A stretch of DNA of 64,000 bases from Geosiphon pyriformis (Eukaryota > Glomeromycota > Glomeromycetes > Archaeosporales > Geosiphonaceae), in the NCBI GenBank assembly GCA_016748015.1, contig JAAOMT010000512.1, positions 851,757 through 915,756 on the forward strand, written 5' to 3'. This document shows positions 1-10,075 of the stretch, one piece after another (the first letter of the stretch is position 1; each line of letters starts with the position of its first letter). The position numbers were made by a program, and so were the translations under genes. The notes under the pieces were generated by a model. The model was not told where the DNA came from. It saw only the letters and a program-made list of their open reading frames with translations, and made no database searches.

Positions 1-660
1 TCACAAAGTGAGTTTTTTGATCAGATAATAATTTCTTTGGACATTTATGTCGACAGATCAAGTCTTGATGAATGAATTTGGCAATGAATTCTGCATCTGT
101 TCTTTGAATGGCTTTTGCTTCCAGCTATTTAGTGAGATAATTCATGGCTACTGCAATATATTTGTTGCCTCTGCTAGTTATTGTTAATAGTCCAACTAGA
201 TCAATTCCAATTCGATCGAATGGTTGTCTCACTTTGATTGGTCTCAATAGTTTACTTGGTCTTGCTCCTTTTCTTCTCTGATAAGCATCACAATTCTGAA
301 CATATTAAATAATGTCTAGATACATTAATGGCCAATAATATCTTTTTTTGGTCTTTTCCATGATTGCTTCTTTGTGAAAATATCCTGCTGTTGGATCTGA
401 GTACATATTAAATAATATTGTCTCTTTTTTCGATTTTGTAATTACTCTTGTTGGCTGGTCTGAATTTCTTCTGTTTTTTTGGTAAAGTATATTTTGATAA
501 TTGATAAAATATTTTGATTGCTGTTTTATGTTGTTTTGTTTCTTTTGAGATAATTTCTCCTTGAACAATTGGGTATTTATATAATGTTGGAGTTGTTGGT
601 ATTTTTGTATATTCATCTTTTGCTATATTTTTGGGTTAAAATGTTTTTAGATTTGTCTTA
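1..660 (-). pseudogene. Integrase of element B (N-terminal and core part)
   Basis: Reading down from about 616, the frame shows the region before the zinc-binding domain, then a block ending RYYWPLMYLDII, then a core with GIDLVG (first catalytic Asp near 200) and LLSDQ (second Asp near 21). The catalytic Glu lies beyond the window. The zinc-binding histidines and one cysteine expected in HHCC appear as tyrosine (MYSDPTAGYF, CDAYQ), which are single C-to-T type changes. Stop codons follow DII near 304 and in NYLTK near 137. Integrase would insert the cDNA into the genome; this copy looks inactive. Confidence 0.8.
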
Positions 661-930
661 TTTATGACAAACTGTTGGCATTTTCATTGTCTTTTCCCTT
701 TTTATAATGTACTATATAATTGAATAGTAAAAGTTTTATTTTCCATCTGACATGATAATCATTTCCAAATTTTTGCTTTTGAATTAAAGTTAATCTCTTG
801 TGATCAGTGTATACATTAAACTTTTGACTCAAGTATTTTTTTTACTTAATAACAGCCCAATAAATAGCTAAGTGTTCTAGTACTGAAGTTCTATAGTTTT
901 TTTCAGCTGGACTTAAGCTTTTACTGGTGT
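661..930 (-). pseudogene. RNase H of element B, C-terminal half
   Basis: Continues the RNase H begun at 6159-6320. The frame starts SKSLSPAEKNY, the usual end of the HPIVYTSKSLS block of Ty3 RNases H, passes through a WAVIK-like stretch ending in a stop, and then through a VYTDHKRL-like block. The separation from its N-terminal half is caused by insertion of element A. When A and one 4-bp target copy are removed the frame reads straight through the junction. RNase H would degrade the RNA strand during reverse transcription. Confidence 0.75.
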
Positions 931-1799
931 TGTTACAGGTGACTACTTTTGGTGTTGGATTAAATAATAAACCTGTAACTTGGTGCTCAAAAGCTCTTTC
1001 TGTTAATGATGTTCCAAAAGTGTGATATCTGAAGGTTTTGATGGAGTTTTTTGTATAATAGACAGAGATTTAATAGTAATGGTGTTCATGTGTTTAGTTT
1101 GTTTCCCAATTTCTTTCTCAGCTTGGTGGCCAGATTTATTCTGGCAGTTGTGCCTTTTTGGTAAGCTAACTGATAATATATATATAAATCTACCCTTATT
1201 TCTGGGTCTTTTACCAGACTATCTGTGATGTCAATAACTTAGTGCTTTTACTTCTCAATTAATTAGTATGCACAACAATAAAATCAAAGCAAGAAAATAA
1301 AGAAAAGAAAAGAAAATAAAGAAAAAAATAAGCCAAGGTGAGTTGCAAGTTAGTATTTTGTCAATAACCATGATCAAGAGCTATTGTTCCAATGTGGTTA
1401 AGTGCCAATTACTATCAACATGAAGTGTTAATAGTGGAAATAGATTTAAGATAACCAATAGTTATTTATTAGATGATTGTGATTTGGAGAGTTGCTTAGA
1501 TTAAATCTAAACTAAGAGGTCCCTTTTTCCTGCTTCTAATACTTTCGCTATATATACATAATTGAGATTCCTCAATTCCTTGATTTTTCATGACAGAAAT
1601 CCTGCAATTCCTGGAATCCTGCAATTCTTTTGAGAGGAATCCTGAAATTCTGGAATTCTGCGATTTCTCATTGAAGAATCCTAAAATTCCTGGAATCCTG
1701 CAATTCCTGAGAAAAATCCTGCAATTCCACATTTATTACATCTACTTTTGATTGGCTAATAATCATGTTAATATATTTCCTATATTTTTATGAGTAACA
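931..1799 (-). repeat. 3' LTR of element A (869 bp)
   Basis: Direct repeat of 5330-6158. Ends are TGTTACAGG at 931 and GAGTAACA at 1799. On the minus strand it holds a U3 with a short minisatellite (about 1735-1566, units like AATCCTGCAATTCCTGG), then a TATA box on TATATATA (1549-1556). The extra length compared with the other copy is mostly extra minisatellite units. A polypurine run (AAAAAGAGGAAATAA on the minus strand) lies just inside at about 1800-1814. Confidence 0.9.
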
Positions 1800-1812
1800 T
1801 TATTTCCTCTTT

Positions 1813-2376
1813 TTAATATTGAGCTCTGTCAAAATCCAACTCGTTTAATTCCCCCTCTTGAAGTATTTCCTGGATTTTGTTTTTGAGAATTACTTGTGTT
1901 ATTTGAGTCTGTAATTTTTCAAATTGAGCATTGGTAATCTTTTCTAATTGATTACTGGTAACCATATCCATTGCTTTGTTGAGTAATATTTCTGGTCTAT
2001 CCTGAAATGCTGTGTGTATATGGTATATAGCTCGAGCTTGTGTGGATAAGTTGTTTTTCTCCACAAAATGTTCTAGTTGTTGTAGTATTGTTGTGTCGAA
2101 TAACCGCTTTGTTTTATCCATATATAAGTTTTGGATATTCACATGTTGTCCCAAGTAAAAATAACAATAGTTTCTTGGAAATTGTTGTATCCACCAATTC
2201 CAAGTTTCCTTAGTCAACTCTTGATATATTGACTCTTTTGTCAATTCTTTTATTGCCAATTTTACTTTTGCCATGATTTTGTCGATGGTATTTTCTGGTT
2301 TTTTCTGTCTTCTGTGCTGTAATGTCTTTCTGGTGTCTTGATATCGAATGGTTTGTTGATTGATTGTAATTTCCAT
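1813..2376 (-). CDS. 3'-terminal accessory ORF of element A (187 aa)
   Basis: An open frame of 187 codons after the integrase remnant, ending a few bases before the polypurine tract and 3' LTR. It starts MEITINQQTIRY and ends LDFDRAQY. Basic and glutamine-rich helices are likely, with no signal peptide, membrane segment or known motif visible. The same position in D (35956-36624), C (32195-32695) and F holds a related frame with a near-identical C-terminus (FDGAQS in D and C). I do not recognise a domain. Conservation in position and C-terminus across two LTR families suggests a real element-encoded protein or domain. Confidence 0.6.
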   Translation of the reverse strand: MEITINQQTIRYQDTRKTLQHRRQKKPENTIDKIMAKVKLAIKELTKESIYQELTKETWNWWIQQFPRNYCYFYLGQHVNIQNLYMDKTKRLFDTTILQQLEHFVEKNNLSTQARAIYHIHTAFQDRPEILLNKAMDMVTSNQLEKITNAQFEKLQTQITQVILKNKIQEILQEGELNELDFDRAQY

Positions 2377-2689
2377 TTCTTGGTGTTAGATCAATTGAAA
2401 AAGTTGTTGTGCTAGTGAGTAAATGTTGTCTGTAATCTCCATTTTTCTGATATTTCCTATCACATCCACCATGTCTTTATATATTCTTTTAATGGATCAA
2501 TTTAATGTGTTGTTGTCAATAATAATGATTGGTTCCAGATCTCATGGAATCTCATCTGATTGGACTAGTATTCTCTGTACTTCTAATTGTGGAATATTAC
2601 TGGTGGATAGTAGTATGGTGTTGTGGTGTAGTTTCAGTCAATCTTCATGTGCTGCTTTGGTTAAGATTTTGTTATCCTGTCTTAATTTG

Positions 2690-3030
2690 TAAGCTCCATT
2701 TCCTAGAATTTCTTCTATGTGAAATGGTCCATCTCATTTGGGTCAAATTTTCCACTCCATTGTTTTTCCACTTTGGTATGATGTAAGAGTACTTTGTCTC
2801 CAATCTTGAATTCAACTGGTTTGTCTAGTAGTTGACTATTGTGTCTTTCTTTCTGTTTTTCTTGTGACTTTTGAATATTATCAGCTGCTTTTCTTCATTT
2901 GTTTTCCAATGTTTCTATTAAGTTATATGTTTTTCTCAGCAATGTTTCTTGAAAATTCTCTTCTGTTATTGGTTCAGCTAGATATGTATTAATTTCTCTC
3001 TCTACTGGTAACATTGCTTGTTAATTGGTT
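2690..3030 (-). pseudogene. Integrase C-terminal remnant of element A
   Basis: The minus-strand frame carries the typical end of Ty3 integrases: PITEENFQETLLRKTYNL, then a GDKVLLHHTKVEKQWSGKF block (about 2815-2740). Several stops and a frameshift follow. It is joined near 3015-3025 directly to sequence that matches the gag/protease boundary of element B (about 10250-10300), so the whole enzyme core was lost in one deletion or a template jump. Confidence 0.75.
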
Positions 3031-3049
3031 TCTGAATTGTTGGAAGTGG

Positions 3050-5267
3050 CGTCTTCTGGGGTAACCAGAAGACTTAAATAGTTTTGGAAATTTGGGTTTT
3101 GGGTGGGACCAATATCCAAATTCCGAATGTGTGATCCAGCTGGTTGATGAGAGGAATTGGAGATCAGTTAGTGGACAACTATTGTTGATCTCCAGTTTTG
3201 AATGATTCTAAGTCTTGGGTTTCTCAATGTCCTAGTAGCTGAGTTTTGGGGTGGTGTTTGAATTTGTTGGAGTTGATAGATTACTTGAGGTGGTGGCTGA
3301 TAGATTACTTGTGGCTACAGTAAATAAATTGTTGGGTTTTGATAAACTGGAGGTTGATATACCAGTGATTGATAGATTGGTTGCTACATTATTGGTAGAT
3401 AAGTGGTTTGATATTGTGTTGAGTTTGATTGATAATTCAAAGTTGAGAACTGGTGATCAGGGTCTCAATATTGATTTCTTAGTTATTGGTTATTTAAATG
3501 CTGGCAGCAGTTGATTTGAATATGTTCTTGTTTATCACAATAGTGGTAGATATGCATTTCCTGTTGCCACTGTTGATTGGCCAATAAAGATGGACATGGT
3601 TGATTTTGGGTATGATTAGAGTTTCCTTGATTATTGCATCATTGTGGAGACTGATAAATGGCGTGATTGTTAGCTAAGTATTCTTCCAATCTCTTATTAA
3701 TTGATTTACTGAACTTTTCTAATTTGGAATCCAATTCAAATGATCTGTTTATTACTAAATTAATAGCTTGGACGTGGTTGGCCTTTGACTCAGCAGATTC
3801 AAAATCTCTGGTGTGTGTAACTGCATCTTGAAGTGTGCCTGGATGCAACGGATGTACATGTTGCAAGATACTGTTGCACAGGCTATGGATAAACTGGTTG
3901 AGAATCTGTGGTGCTGTGAAATAGTTGGCATCAATTGCTTGAATTTGGTGCAAATTTTGATGAAAGCATCCCAGGTAAGTAGTAACTGCTTCAGTTTCTT
4001 CTTGTTTCATGGTAGTAAATATATTGACTAGACAATTGATGCTGTTATTGTTGCTGAAGTATCTTAGGAATTCCACTTTAAAGGCATTGAAATCTTGTGG
4101 TTTATTAATCAAGCTCTGATACTATGAATTGGTGGTATCCTTGAAAAAGTAGGGAATGGCTTGCATTGCTTGGGCATTATTCTATCCGTTGGCTGCAATG
4201 GCCTTTTCTATATTATTCAGCCATACTTGAGTGTCGTCCTCTTCGCTGGTAAAGTTGTCAAGTTTCACAATTGGTGCATAGGTCATTGGATCTAAGTTGG
4301 GTTGTTAGGATGGCTATTGAAGTGGTTGTTGTTGTACTGGTTGTTGGAGTGGTAGTTGGAGTGGCTGCTATCTGGATTTGGCTATTGGATTAATTGGCAG
4401 TTGATCAATGGCAATTACCAAAGGTAAGTTTTGCTGATTAATTAATTCAGGGTTTGGATTGTTCTGCCTTTGATGATTTGGAGTTTCGATTTCCGAATTT
4501 TCTAGATTTAGATTTTGCTGAGTTTAAAGATTTGGGGTTTCAACTTCCAGGTTTTCAGTGATTAGATGCTGGTAAGTGAATTCTTGATCCTCTGATTTTT
4601 CTTCCTCTTTTTCTGATTCTGTTACTTTCCATGGATCAGAAATTCCAAAATCTGGTAGAAGCGGTAGTAATCAAAGTCCTAATGAAGTTGGTAATTACGA
4701 ATTAAATTTCTCAAAGTATTTGTCATATGGTTCTAATAATTCTGTTTTCTTTTGTCTACTTTGGAATGGGAATCGTCCAAATGCTAATATCACAGTTGAT
4801 GAGGATGCGTCTGTTGATGATATGTTGATGGCACTTCTGGGTGTATAATGGTAGGATGAGTTGCTTGGGGATTCAATTCTGTTTTTCTTCCAAGTAGATG
4901 GTTGTATCTTTCTGGGTGTTACTGCTGGTGTTTGTAGTTTTTCTTTGCCTTTATTAGTGTATGTAATCAAATATCTTTGTTGGGTGTGATGTTCAATTTC
5001 TTTGTTGATCTCAGTGATGATAGATGCAAAATTATGATTTGTTGGTAGGTTGGTGTTTTGAATTAATTCTCTATAGAAGATTTCTCTTGCTAATTCAGTA
5101 TTCACTGGTGTTCCTAACAAAGAGGAAATTTTTTTGTTGACGTAAAAATTGAAGACTAATTTGGTGGATATATGATTGTGGTTTAATCCCAAGTATTGAC
5201 AATAGTGTTGAAATAAGGATTTTGCGAATCCTAAATGGTTTGCTCCTATATTTTCTGATTCTGCCAC
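3050..5267 (-). pseudogene. gag of element A
   Basis: Capsid-like polyprotein in pieces. The N-terminal part (5267-4695, 190 aa from MAESENIG) is open and matches 12392-12000 of element B. The middle (about 4310-4115) has the VWLNNIEKAI block typical of the retrotransposon gag family but with stops. The piece 4112-3639 (157 aa, MINKPQDFNAFKVEFL to AIYQSPQ) has the conserved EFLRYF and MKQEETEAVTTYLGCFHQNL helices. Downstream to 3050 the frame is broken. Gag would form the cytoplasmic particle. The first ATG is 63 bases after the LTR. Confidence 0.75.
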
Positions 5268-5310
5268 TTTTGGATGGTGTTTGTTGGTGCTGGTTCTCTG
5301 TAAGATTATA

Positions 5311-5327
5311 CCTCACAGGGAGCACCA
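5311..5327 (-). promoter_or_regulatory. Primer-binding site of element A
   Basis: The minus-strand sequence TGGTGCTCCCTGTGAGG starts two bases inside the 5' LTR. It begins with TGG, as expected for pairing with the CCA end of a tRNA. The primer tRNA was not identified. Element B has the related TGGTGCTTCTTGTGAGG at 12538-12554. Confidence 0.6.
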
Positions 5328-5329
5328 AA

Positions 5330-6158
5330 TGTTACAGATGACTACTTCTGGTGTTGGATTAAATAATAAACCTGTAACTTGGTGCTCAAAAGCTCTTTCC
5401 ATTGATGATGTTCCGAAAGTGTGATATCTGAAGATTTTGATGGAGTCTTTTGTATAATGGACAGAGATTCAATAGTGATGGTGTTTGTGTGTTCAGTTTG
5501 TTTCCCAATTTTTTTCTCAGCTTGGTGGCCAGATTTATTCTGGCAGTCATGTCCTTTTGGTAAGCTAACTGATAATATATATATAAATCTACCCTTATTT
5601 CTGGATTTTTTACCAGGCTATCCGTGATGTCAATAACTCAGCACTTTTACTCCTCAATTAATTAGTATGTACAACAATAAAATCAAAGCAAGAAAATAAA
5701 GAAAAAAAAAGAAAATAAAGAAAAAAATAAGCCAAGGCAAGTTGCAAGTTAATATTTTGTTAATAGCTATGATCAAGAGCTATTGTTTCAGTGTGATTAA
5801 GTGCCAATTACTATCAACATGAAATGTTGATAGTGGAAATAGATTTGAGATAACCAATAGTTATTTATTAGATGATTGTGATTTGGAGAGTTGCTTAGAT
5901 TAAATCTAAACTGGGAGGTCCCTTTTTCCTGTTTCTAATACTCTTGCTATATATACATAATTAAAATTCCTCAATTCCTTGATTTTTCATGACAAAAATT
6001 CTGAAATTCTGGAATCCTGTGATTCCTTGTCGGGGAATCCTGAAATTTCTGGAATTCTGCAATTCCTAAGAGGAATCCTGGAATTTCACATTTACTATAT
6101 CTACTTCTAATTGGCTAATAATCATGCTAATATATTTCCTATATTTCTATGAGTAACA
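5330..6158 (-). repeat. 5' LTR of element A (829 bp)
   Basis: Pairs with 931-1799. TATATATA lies at 5948-5955 and the U3 minisatellite at about 5968-6095, with fewer units than the partner LTR. On the minus strand the LTR is followed after TT by TGGTGCTCCCTGTGAGG (5311-5327), the likely primer-binding site. Confidence 0.9.
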
Positions 6159-6320
6159 GTATACACTATTGGATGTTCTCATCTGTCTGGTTCTTTCTGA
6201 GATAATACTGCTTCCAATGCTTGACCAGATGTATCAGTTGTGATTATGAATGGCTTGCTATGATCCAGATAGATTAGTACTGGAGCTTGAATAAGCTTTC
6301 TTCTTAATGTATCAAAAGCT
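6159..6320 (-). pseudogene. RNase H of element B, N-terminal half
   Basis: Minus-strand frame with ITTDTSGQALEAVLSQKEP, the first acidic motif of Ty3 RNases H, a stop in place of the next residue, then EHPIVY at the insertion point of element A. It continues from the RT/connection segment at 6338 and is completed at 930-661. Confidence 0.8.
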
Positions 6321-6337
6321 TCTTGCTAAATTTTTGT

Positions 6338-7310
6338 CTATTCATATTTGGTGTTTTTTGTTTGAAGTTGGTGTAGTAGTTGAGCTATTTTGAAAAAGTT
6401 CTTGATAAAGTGGCAGTAGTATCCAGCAAATCTCAAGAATGCTCTCAATTTTGTAAGATTATTTGGTACTGAAAAGTTCTTGACAATCTCAATCTTGTTT
6501 GGATCTATTTTGATTCTGTTTTTGCTTATAACATGTCCCAAAAACTTGAGTTCTGTTTTTCCAAAGAAACATTTGGTTGCATTTAACTTTAATCCAGCTC
6601 TTTTTAGTCTTTCAAACACTTGTTGAAAATGATGCAGATGATCATCAAATGTTTTTAAAAACACATTGGGGTCATCCAAATATATGACTACTGATTTTTA
6701 TAGTAGTTTAGTATAAACAATTTCTATTAGTTGCTGGAAAGTGGCTGGAGCATTCATCAAGCCAAATGGCATTACTTTAAATTTAAAGTTTCTTTCTCAA
6801 GTTGTAAAAGCCATTTTCTCTTTGTCTTCTGGTTTCATGACTACTTGCCAGTAACCACTGTCTAAGTCTAATGTTGAAAACTATTTCTTTCCTCCAAAAG
6901 CATCAAAAAGTTCTTGGATTTTTGGAGTTGGGTAACTGTTTCCTTTTGTTACTCCATTTAGTTTCCAGTAATTTACACAAAAGCAGATTTTTCTATTCTT
7001 CTTATGAATTAGTACTACTAGTAATAACTATGGACTCATTAATAGCTGAATTAGCCCATTGTCAAGCATCCAATTGATTTCTTGATGAATAATCTTGTGG
7101 CTAGCTGGTGATACTCTATATGCTCTCTGTTTAATTAGCATTACATCTTCAGTCTTGATTTGATGTTAGATGATGTCAGTTCTGTCAAATTTGTTTTCAC
7201 TGGCAAAGATGTCATTGAAATTGTTAAGTAATATCTTAAGTTGCATCTGTTGAAGTGAATTTAAGTTTCCCATGTTTATTTGTTCTAATTGTTTCAGTTG
7301 GAGCAAATAA
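6338..7310 (-). pseudogene. Reverse transcriptase of element B
   Basis: Minus-strand frames give the whole RT in pieces. The FEFNVMPFG-like fingers region is near 6780. The catalytic VIYLDD motif is at 6671-6682 and is kept. The thumb with LKLNATKCFFGKTELKFLGH is near 6580, and a connection block GYYCHFIKNF follows. Interruptions include a stop just upstream of YLDD and several more toward 7300. The catalytic Asp pair is intact, so this was a functional polymerase that later acquired stops. It follows the dUTPase at 7319 without a gap, as one pol polyprotein. Confidence 0.85.
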
Positions 7311-7318
7311 CATTTACT

Positions 7319-8353
7319 TCATCCATAAATTGTTTGTAATGTGATATCGACATATTCACAAAGTTGTGAAAAGTCTGAAATAGAGTTTGGTGGTTGGTTT
7401 TCTATTTCTGTGCTTAGATATTTGATGATAGTTTCTTCTGGTATTTCTACAATATTTTCTGTGTTGTTGTAGATGGGAATTTTAATGTAATTATAATTCT
7501 TGGCTAGTATGTAAAAATTGACAAGTTCAATCTTTTCTGATTCACAAATAGTTGATTTGGCTTCAAAAATCTGCACTTGATTTTTTACTTTCTTATCTAT
7601 AGTATACATGTACTGGTCATATGATGAAATGAAAATTGATTGATGGATTAAGATAATTTTTTCTTTGTTAACAATTTTTTCCTCTGCCATATTAACTGGT
7701 ACATCTATTCTGCTCATGGATCCGAATCTCTGTATCCCTTTAGCTGTAATTCTTAATTTTTCTCTGTTTTCTACTGATACTAATTGAGCTATTCTTACCA
7801 GAAGCAGGAATATTGCTTGTGCTATCTTTTTGTTTGGCTCTATGATATAAGCCTTTTCAGAATCATTTTGCAGCATTGCAATAATATTTTCTATATATCC
7901 TGCATCAATTATTCCTCCTCTAATGTTAATTCCTTTTTTTGCTAAGCTACTCCTAAATGCTAGTTGAACTATTGTTGTTGCTAGAATTTCTAATGCTACT
8001 TTGAAATCAATGCATGTATGTAAATGTGGTTCTAATTTAATGGCATCTTTCTCTAAATATCTCAGATCAAACCTGGCATCAGTATTATAAGCATGTTCTA
8101 ACATAATAACCTCATTATTGTCACTAAACCATTTTAATTTCTGCTTCTTGGAGAGATTAGAAAGTGCAATGTATTGTTTGGGGTTTGAATTGGAGTTTGA
8201 ATTATTATACTTTTTGTTACCATTTTGAATAGAGCTGGAACTGTTATTTTTGTCATCATTGTTGTCAGAGTTTGAATTGGAATTGAAAATTGATTCCAAT
8301 TCTGATGTGCAGCTATTGATTGGTTTTTCCTCTTCTGAAATTGTGTAGATCAT
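7319..8353 (-). CDS. Trimeric-type dUTPase domain of element B (344 aa open frame)
   Basis: The five dUTPase motifs are recognisable in order: motif 1 TDARFDLRY (91-99, with the usual Gly as Arg), motif 2 RSSLAKKGI (134-142), motif 3 GIIDAGYIENI (147-157, catalytic Asp 150), motif 4 KKIAQAIF (175-182), motif 5 GIQRFGSMSR (206-215, degraded from G-x-x-GFGSTG). Residues 20-60 are Ser/Asn/Asp-rich. Residues 220-344 form a beta-rich tail ending in an IPEETIIKYL block, like the segment before RT in Ty3 polyproteins. dUTPase hydrolyses dUTP to dUMP and so limits uracil in cDNA. Changes in motifs 1 and 5 make activity doubtful. It is part of a pol polyprotein, so the ATG may not be the real start. 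Confidence 0.85.
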   Translation of the reverse strand: MIYTISEEEKPINSCTSELESIFNSNSNSDNNDDKNNSSSSIQNGNKKYNNSNSNSNPKQYIALSNLSKKQKLKWFSDNNEVIMLEHAYNTDARFDLRYLEKDAIKLEPHLHTCIDFKVALEILATTIVQLAFRSSLAKKGINIRGGIIDAGYIENIIAMLQNDSEKAYIIEPNKKIAQAIFLLLVRIAQLVSVENREKLRITAKGIQRFGSMSRIDVPVNMAEEKIVNKEKIILIHQSIFISSYDQYMYTIDKKVKNQVQIFEAKSTICESEKIELVNFYILAKNYNYIKIPIYNNTENIVEIPEETIIKYLSTEIENQPPNSISDFSQLCEYVDITLQTIYG

Positions 8354-9065
8354 GCAAATTGGTGGATTGTAAATAAGATTACACTTATTACAATATTAAA
8401 AGCCACATGAGATCAAACAGTATTGACACAGTCAAATGTTCAGCTGCTCTAAGCATTGCTTTTGCTCTTCTCTTGTGGGTGCTAGTTCTTGATAGTATTT
8501 GTGAAATTGTTCTGGATCCAGGAGATTTATGACTGGTTTTGGGTTCCAGTCAAGTTTTATGGGCTCTGGTGAGTTGTTTTTGATTTCTCTGATTTTTTTA
8601 GGTGATGCTCCTTCTATTTTGGCTATTGCCATTCTCCATATTTTATTGTTGTCATGTGAACAACTGTCCAATCACTGTATAACTCTTCTCCAGGCAGCTT
8701 CTATTGGTGTCCCTTTCCTAACCCAGTCACTGATGAAGATTGTGTACTGGCATGAAGCATCGCATGTTTCTCCTTGACCAGAAATGTTGTTCCATATTCT
8801 TTTGTCAAGTTATGTTTTTCTACAAGCTAGGCAAGGTTTGTTGTCCCATTTTCCTTGCCATTTTGGTTATTTAAAGTGTTCTATAACACATGTGTGGTAG
8901 TAGAATTTGGTCGCTGTTGAGTATTCCTCATTGTTGCCATAGTATGTGCCCATTGATAACAATTTCTTGTCGCAATTAACACATATTAGCTTTGGTCGAC
9001 AATAGTGGAACTGTAATAGTATGGTATAGATGTATGGTCTATCAGTAGTGTTGGTTGAGACCATT
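8354..9065 (-). pseudogene. Cysteine-rich (zinc-ribbon-like) domain of element B
   Basis: Between protease and dUTPase the minus-strand frame has LICVNCDKKLLSMGTYY, a KPCLAC pair, GETCDASCQYTIFISDWVRKGTP, the open piece 8671-8432 (NDNNKIWRM-like start to EQLNI), and a last CQYC...CNKC ribbon just before the dUTPase ATG. Stops interrupt it at about 8866, 8800, 8672, 8430 and 8380. The same cysteine spacing occurs in C, D and F. The CxxC pairs suggest two or more zinc sites. Its function is unknown to me; a nucleic-acid-binding role is only a guess. Confidence 0.65.
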
Positions 9066-9239
9066 TCTTCTTCTTTTGTCTTTCCTTTTTCTTTGTTATT
9101 TTTTTCTCATTCTCAAGTTTGTGATAACTTTTAATAGTCACTATTAGCCCACACAGTTTGGTTGATACTCCAGGTAAGTTCTTCTTTTTGTTTCCCTTTC
9201 CTGTTATCTTCCTATGACAATATTGGTGGCAGCTCATTG

Positions 9240-10075
9240 TGGTCTTCCTCAGCCCATGAGACTTAATATGCTTTCCAAGTTAGTTTTGGCTTCTCTTTTT
9301 CGACATCAATTAAGGGTGCTGACATGATGTTACTGGGTTTAAAGTGGCCATATGTTGCTGGTACTTGTGTGTATTGACTGTTCTAATTTATTTGCAACTC
9401 TTGGGTGGTCCAGTTAGGTGTTGCATTGGTTTTGGATAGCCAGTTATTATCAACTAGAGCTTGGTATTAAGTGGCTTCCATTACCAGAACTTTGATTGGT
9501 ATTATGATGCCATTGATTTTTATAAAAAGGTTATCTATTTCATCAATTGGAATCTTGGTGGCTTCATTAGCTGTAATTATTCTTGCATTGGTAGCTTGAT
9601 CAACTCAGCAACCTAATTGGTCTATGAGCTGTCTTGTAATAATGCTGCCAGTTGATCTACTGTCTAAGATCAGTTTGATGGAATAGCCATCAATTCTAGC
9701 ATTAATATACAAGCATATGTAATAAAATGATAATTAATTGTACATGTTTTCTCATCTACAGAACCAATAAAATTCCAGATGTCATGAACATTCATTCCCA
9801 TTGACAGAGTATAAAGCAGCATCTTATAGTGATCTCTTATGTCTCATGTTTTCTTGTCTAAATCTGATCTAACCACACACACCACATTTTTTCCAATCAA
9901 AATAGATCATCTAATTGTGACTAAATTAGCCTGGTTTGATTGGTTAAACTCAATTACAGCCTTTTGCCATAATTTTACTAACTGCATCTTAATCAATTTA
10001 ATTATACCAAACTCAGATAGTGCAGCATGCACAGTCTTAGCTAATGTTTCAACCAGAATTTTCTTTATTACCATG
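9240..10075 (-). pseudogene. Retropepsin-like protease of element B
   Basis: The minus-strand frame gives KLILDSRSTGSIITRQLIDQLG (about 9680-9615), where the active-site D-S/T-G of aspartic proteases reads DSR, a Gly to Arg change by one transition. The downstream part with IPIKVLVMEATxYQAL-like sequence (about 9500-9450) agrees with the protease of D. A retropepsin would mature the Gag-Pol polyprotein. Stops and the DSR change make it inactive. Confidence 0.65.

Larger units (their letters stand above)
931..6158 (-). mobile_element. Non-autonomous LTR retrotransposon A, inserted in element B
   Basis: Two direct LTRs (931-1799 and 5330-6158), both starting TGTTAC and ending GTAACA, enclose 3.5 kb. 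The minus-strand interior has a primer-binding site, gag (about 5267-3050), then directly the end of integrase (about 3020-2690) and a 3' ORF (2376-1813). Protease, dUTPase, RT, RNase H and the integrase core are missing. The flanks GTGT (927-930) and GTAT (6159-6162) are a 4-bp target duplication with one change. Since it lacks enzymes it must have moved with help from a complete relative, if it moved in this form. Its LTR is homologous to that of B, so it belongs to the same family. Confidence 0.9.

Noticed and set aside
1022-1228. 68-codon frame (MISEGFDGVFCI) inside the A LTRs, also at 5421-5627
   Set aside because: It lies within LTR sequence opposite to element transcription. The similarity follows from LTR homology, and no domain is recognisable.
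1560-1735. Short, regularly repeated units that might suggest a CRISPR-like array
   Set aside because: The units are directly adjacent, with no unique spacers, and lie in an LTR of a eukaryotic retrotransposon.
8986-9237. 83-codon Lys-rich frame with a CHQYC start
   Set aside because: It is in another frame from the cysteine-rich domain of B read at 9064-8867 and is a chance open frame.
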